From the NCBI GenBank assembly GCA_002727315.1, contig PBWR01000005.1, positions 1-55,976 on the forward strand: DNA of 55,976 nucleotides, read 5' to 3'. Made by a program: the position numbers and the translations under genes. Below, piece by piece: positions 52,533 through 55,976 of this stretch (its first letter is position 1; each line of letters opens with the position of its first letter). A model generated the notes under the pieces. The model was not told where the DNA came from, did no database searches, and saw nothing but the letters and a program-made list of their open reading frames with translations. This DNA comes from Alphaproteobacteria bacterium. GTDB lineage: Bacteria; Pseudomonadota; Alphaproteobacteria; UBA6615.

Positions 52533-54520
52533 TACTCGAACTCGACGATCGCCTGATCCACGGCAAGGCTGTCACCGGGGGCCGCGTGGAGGGCCTTCAC
52601 AACACCGTCGGCGGTCGCGCGCAGGACATTTTCCATCTTCATGGCCTCGACCACCGCGATTTCCTCTCCGGCGCGCACGTCCGCACCTTCCTCGACCGCT
52701 AGCGAGACCAGAAGTCCAGGCATTGGCGACAGCACGAACCGGCTGAGGTCGGGCGGGACCTTTTCGGGCATCTTGTCGTTCAGCTCCGCACCGCGGGCGG
52801 ACAGGACCCGAATGGCGGCTTCGATACCGCGATGGGTGACGTGATAACCCACGCCCTGCCGGTCGACCTGGAAGGTGGCGGTACTGTTGGCGAATTGCAC
52901 CGTAAGCACCGGATCGCCCAGGACCCAGTCCGCCTTGAACGCCACCGGCCGGCCGTCCACTTCAACTTCGGCGCCGTCCGGGCGATACGTAACACGGACA
53001 ACGGTGGTTTCACCAGCGTTGACAACACGCCACGACACTGCCTGGTCCGGCAGCGCAGGCTGTCCCGCCCGGCCGCTCTGCCGGGTCCTGTCGGCAAACC
53101 GTCCATGGACATAGGCCGCGACGGCGGCGAACCTGTCACGCAGCTCACCCTCGGGGGGCTCGGGCGCATATCCGTCGGGATATTCCTCGGCGATGAAGTT
53201 CGTCGTCAGCGCGCCTTCTGCGAAACGCGGATGGGCCAGAATGGAGGCGAGGAAAGCCGTGTTGTGGCCGGTGCCGCGGATGTAATAGGCATCGAGGGCA
53301 TCCTGCATCCGGACAATAGCCTCGGCCCGGTCAGCCCCATGGGTCGCCAGCTTGGCAATCATGGGGTCGTAGAACATGGAAATCTCTGAGCCCTCGCCCA
53401 CACCGGTGTCGATCCTCACCGTCTTGCCGTCCTCCGCAGGCGTGCGGTAGCGCACAAGACGCCCGATTGCCGGCAGGAAGTTGCGGCTAGGATCCTCGGC
53501 GTAAACCCGAGTCTCGATCGCCCAGCCGTTCAGGGTGACATCCTCCTGGCTCAGGGAGAGTTTTTCCCCGTCGGCGACCCGGATCATCTGCTCGACAAGG
53601 TCCAGACCCGTGATCATCTCGGTCACCGGATGCTCCACCTGCAGCCGGGTGTTCATTTCCAGGAAGTAGAAATTGCGGTCCTTGTCGACAATGAACTCGA
53701 CTGTGCCGGCCGAGCGGTAATCCACCGCAGCCGCAAGAGCGCAGGCCTGTTCGCCCATCGCCTTGCGGGTGGCTTCATCGAGAAACGGCGACGGCGCTTC
53801 CTCCACCACCTTCTGGTGACGGCGCTGAATGGAACATTCTCGCTCGCCCAGATAGATGACATTGCTATGGGCATCCGCGAGCACCTGAATCTCGATATGC
53901 CGCGGTTCCTGGACAAACTTCTCAATGAAAATCCGGTCGTCGCCGAAGCTCGAACGGGCCTCGTTCTGCGCTGACCGAAAGCCTTCGTCGACCTCGTCGT
54001 CGCCATAGGCGATGCGCATCCCCTTGCCGCCACCGCCCGCCGACGCCTTGATCATCACCGGATAGCCGATCTCACGGGCGATCGTCATGGCCTCGTCAAC
54101 ATCCGCGATCGTGTCCATATGGCCTGGCACCGTGCTCACGCCGGCCGCATCGGCGAGCTTCTTGGACTCGATCTTGTCGCCCATTGCCGCGATCGCATCG
54201 GGCGGCGGGCCGATGAAGGCCACGCCTTCCTTCTCGAGTGCACGCGCGAAATCGGCGTTTTCCGACAGGAACCCGTAGCCCGGATGCACCGCCTCGGCGC
54301 CCGTTTCCCTGATCGCCGCTAGAATCTTGTCGACGACAAGATAGCTTTCCGACGCCGCGGGCGGGCCGATATGGATGGCCTCGTCAGCCATCCGCACGGC
54401 CAGGGAGCCGGCGTCTGCATCCGAATAAACGGCCACCGTCGAGATACCCATCTCACGGGCGGTGCGAATGACACGGCAGGCGATTTCGCCCCGGTTGGCA
54501 ACAAGGATTTTCTTAAACAT
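52532..54520 (-). CDS. pccA: Propionyl-CoA carboxylase alpha subunit, biotin carboxylase/BCCP
   Basis: A 662-residue biotin-dependent carboxylase subunit. The biotin carboxylase domain (residues 1-450) reads MFKKILVANRGEIACRVIRT, has the ATP-grasp motif KASAGGGGKGMRIAYGDDEV, ERECSIQRRHQKVVEEAPSP, and EMNTRLQVEHPVTEMITGLD. A BT-like linker follows, and the C-terminal biotinyl domain has the biotin Lys in VVEAMKMENVLRAT. The linker of this length and the neighbouring pccB point to propionyl-CoA rather than acetyl-CoA carboxylase; methylcrotonyl-CoA is less likely. It makes methylmalonyl-CoA. The ATG at 54520 is clear. A gap with two plus-strand genes separates it from pccB. Confidence 0.93.
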   Translation of the reverse strand: MFKKILVANRGEIACRVIRTAREMGISTVAVYSDADAGSLAVRMADEAIHIGPPAASESYLVVDKILAAIRETGAEAVHPGYGFLSENADFARALEKEGVAFIGPPPDAIAAMGDKIESKKLADAAGVSTVPGHMDTIADVDEAMTIAREIGYPVMIKASAGGGGKGMRIAYGDDEVDEGFRSAQNEARSSFGDDRIFIEKFVQEPRHIEIQVLADAHSNVIYLGERECSIQRRHQKVVEEAPSPFLDEATRKAMGEQACALAAAVDYRSAGTVEFIVDKDRNFYFLEMNTRLQVEHPVTEMITGLDLVEQMIRVADGEKLSLSQEDVTLNGWAIETRVYAEDPSRNFLPAIGRLVRYRTPAEDGKTVRIDTGVGEGSEISMFYDPMIAKLATHGADRAEAIVRMQDALDAYYIRGTGHNTAFLASILAHPRFAEGALTTNFIAEEYPDGYAPEPPEGELRDRFAAVAAYVHGRFADRTRQSGRAGQPALPDQAVSWRVVNAGETTVVRVTYRPDGAEVEVDGRPVAFKADWVLGDPVLTVQFANSTATFQVDRQGVGYHVTHRGIEAAIRVLSARGAELNDKMPEKVPPDLSRFVLSPMPGLLVSLAVEEGADVRAGEEIAVVEAMKMENVLRATADGVVKALHAAPGDSLAVDQAIVEFE

Positions 54521-54630
54521 CACCAAGCAACCTACGAAAGCAGACCCCTGTGTGCAACGCAGCAATTCGTCGGACACAGGCGGCAAACGAAGCCGTGGAC
54601 GGAGCTTCGGCGGGCCCGTAGCCTGTTGCG

Positions 54631-54849
54631 ATGAGCGAATCGCAGACGGAAAACGAAACCGGCTCCGAACCTCTACGGCGCGCCCGGATGGGGCTTGGCA
54701 CCGTGCTGATCAGCGACGTTGTTCGAGACCAGGCCGGCGTTTCCGCCGATGAGGGCATCACGCTGACACCCCTGGGTGAACGCGATATCCGCGGGCGCGA
54801 AGGCACAATATCGGTTTACCGGCTCGACGCCGCTGAATCCTCCAGCTAG
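54631..54849 (+). CDS. Short protein resembling the tail of a class III nucleotide cyclase
   Basis: A 72-residue protein. From residue ~20 it reads GLGTVLISDVVRDQAGVSAD then LTPLGERDIRGREGTISVYR, which resembles the last strand-helix-strand part of class III adenylate/guanylate cyclase domains (ILIS...-LGE-x-x-x-KG-x-x-x-x-VYRL). The metal- and substrate-binding parts of a cyclase are absent, so it has no cyclase activity by itself. It may be a gene remnant or a small protein using that fold end. It is followed after eight bases by the methyltransferase gene, so the two are probably transcribed together. Confidence 0.6.
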   Translation: MSESQTENETGSEPLRRARMGLGTVLISDVVRDQAGVSADEGITLTPLGERDIRGREGTISVYRLDAAESSS

Positions 54850-54857
54850 ATAACCCT

Positions 54858-55589
54858 ATGGACAAGACAGAGCTCGAATCAGGCGTTGCGGCCTTCCCTT
54901 ACTGGTATCACCGCATCGAACTGCCCCACGGCGTGACCACGCCGGGCTGGGCGCCGCTGTCGGCCGATGCCTATCGCATTCCCGATGACCTGACGGACAA
55001 ACGGGTTCTGGATGTCGGGGCCTGGGACGGTTTCTGGAGTTTCGAGGCCCTGAAACGCGGAGCCGCACAGGTCATTGCGATCGACGATTTTTCCGACCTG
55101 GTGGGAGAACTCGAAGCCGACGACCGCAAGGCGTGGGAAACATTTGATTTCTGCCGGTCGGCTCTGGGTTTCGACACCGATACCTGCCAGCGTCACGAGA
55201 TGTCGATCTATGACCTCACACCCGAAACCTTCGGTTCCTTCGACGTGGTGTTCTGTTTCGGCGTGCTCTACCACCTGCGCTGGCCCATGTACGCCATCGA
55301 CAAGCTGGCCGCCGTGTGCACCGGAGACCTGTTCATCGAATCGGCCATCGCCGACGACTTCAGCGCCTACCGAGGCGCCGGCAAGGGCTTCGGCACCGAG
55401 ATGGTGATGGAGTTCTACCCCAACGACGAGTACGGCGAGAACGAGACCAACTGGTGGGCACCGACGCTCAGATGCATGGGCAGCATGGTCAAGGCCGCCG
55501 GGTTCGACACGGTGCGCGGCTGGAAGCTAGCCGATCCGCCGACCCGGCTTCCCGAATGCCGCGGCTTCGTGTGGGGCAGAAAGACCTGA
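54858..55589 (+). CDS. SAM-dependent methyltransferase, CmoB/DUF1698-like
   Basis: A 243-residue class I methyltransferase. FPYWYHRIELPHGVTTPGW at the start is typical of DUF1698/CmoB-like enzymes. The SAM-binding motif I is RVLDVGAWDGFWSFEALKRG, motif II AQVIAIDDFSD, and motif IV FGSFDVVFCFGVLYHLRWP. Compared with CmoB (about 320 residues) the N-terminal part is missing, so this is probably a shorter relative acting on another substrate. It lies with a cyclase-like tail on the plus strand between pccA and pccB, both minus strand. Confidence 0.8.
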   Translation: MDKTELESGVAAFPYWYHRIELPHGVTTPGWAPLSADAYRIPDDLTDKRVLDVGAWDGFWSFEALKRGAAQVIAIDDFSDLVGELEADDRKAWETFDFCRSALGFDTDTCQRHEMSIYDLTPETFGSFDVVFCFGVLYHLRWPMYAIDKLAAVCTGDLFIESAIADDFSAYRGAGKGFGTEMVMEFYPNDEYGENETNWWAPTLRCMGSMVKAAGFDTVRGWKLADPPTRLPECRGFVWGRKT

Positions 55590-55603
55590 GCGCACCCGCC
55601 CCG

Positions 55604-55976
55604 CTAGAGGGGGATGTTGTCGTGCTTCTTCCAGGGATTCTCGAGTGACTTGTTCTCGAGCAGCCGCAGTGCCCGGCAGATACGCCGGCGCGAGCTGTGT
55701 GGGTAGATCACGTCATCGATGAAACCTTTCTGCGCCGCCACGAAGGGATTGGCGAAGCGCTTGCGGTATTCCTCGGTCCGTGCCTCGATCTTCTCCGGAT
55801 CGTCGCGATCCTCGCCATAGATGATCTCCACCGCCCCTTTCGGCCCCATGACGGCGATCTCCGCTGTCGGCCAGGCGTAGTTGATGTCACCGCGAATGTG
55901 CTTCGAAGACATGACGTCGTAGGCGCCGCCATAGGCCTTGCGCGTGATCAGCGTGACCTTCGGCACGGTCGCTTCG
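55604..55976 (-). CDS. pccB: Propionyl-CoA carboxylase beta subunit, 3' end (partial)
   Basis: The C-terminal ~123 residues of a carboxyltransferase beta subunit; the rest lies beyond the window. It reads [60 protein letters not shown], then [20 protein letters not shown] and the conserved ending [18 protein letters not shown]. This ending is typical of PccB. Together with pccA it makes methylmalonyl-CoA from propionyl-CoA. Confidence 0.93.
   Translation of the reverse strand, partial: EATVPKVTLITRKAYGGAYDVMSSKHIRGDINYAWPTAEIAVMGPKGAVEIIYGEDRDDPEKIEARTEEYRKRFANPFVAAQKGFIDDVIYPHSSRRRICRALRLLENKSLENPWKKHDNIPL

Overview
The window reads as chromosomal DNA of a high-GC alphaproteobacterium, probably Rhodospirillales-like. 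The reasons are a NadQ-type Nudix/winged-helix regulator, a SUF operon headed by an IscR-like Rrf2 regulator, an alphaproteobacterial-looking elongator tRNA-Met, propionyl-CoA carboxylase genes, and an RNase E with an acidic insert and long charged tail. Almost everything is core or housekeeping sequence. I see no prophage, transposase, CRISPR array or integrase.

Layout. 1-474: left edge, no convincing gene. 0.5-3.4 kb: SixA-like phosphatase, NadQ-like regulator, quinone oxidoreductase. 3.4-8.4 kb (minus strand): a broken SDR fragment, an altronate/galactarate dehydratase-like enzyme, a bicupin, two RidA proteins, an EamA transporter, and a tRNA-Met with its own promoter and terminator. 8.5-10.4 kb: an esterase-like hydrolase coupled to mnmA. 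10.5-11.2 kb: a small exported protein. 11.2-21.9 kb (minus): one tight run of thirteen genes, cysE-iscR-two cysteine desulfurases-sufBCDSU-sufT-sufA-ferredoxin-tenA, behind a strong promoter that overlaps an IscR-like site. 22-25.3 kb: COG2945 hydrolase, anmK, tyrS. 25.3-33.7 kb: a YhdP-like AsmA-family protein, then glnE-bcp-DUF455-eamA. 33.7-39.2 kb (minus): prfB with its programmed frameshift, PBP1A and AmiC. 39.6-46 kb: rne, an aminotransferase, a degenerate gamma-glutamyltransferase-like lipoprotein and a BepA-like M48 protease. 46.2-56 kb: broken dsbA-like gene, maiA, S9 peptidase, mgtE, an internally deleted maeB, an interrupted lipB, acyP, pccA, a cyclase-like tail, a methyltransferase and the 3' end of pccB.

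How the genes work together. The central block couples cysteine precursor supply (CysE), sulfur release (three PLP desulfurases), cluster assembly (SufBCD, SufU), carriers (SufA, SufT), a 2Fe-2S ferredoxin and thiamine salvage (TenA), with IscR as the likely feedback sensor. PBP1A and AmiC make and cut peptidoglycan, and AnmK recycles its fragments. PccA and PccB form one carboxylase.

The most unusual aspect is the number of damaged genes for 56 kb. The SDR, the dsbA-like gene and a membrane-anchored protein have frameshifts that can each be explained by loss of one G from a G run. lipB has an in-frame TGA in place of a conserved Gly. One RidA has ATC where ATG is expected. maeB lacks roughly its central two thirds yet stays in frame. 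Either this lineage is losing genes or the consensus has systematic errors; the sequence alone cannot decide. All functional calls are from reading protein motifs by eye; no database search was run.
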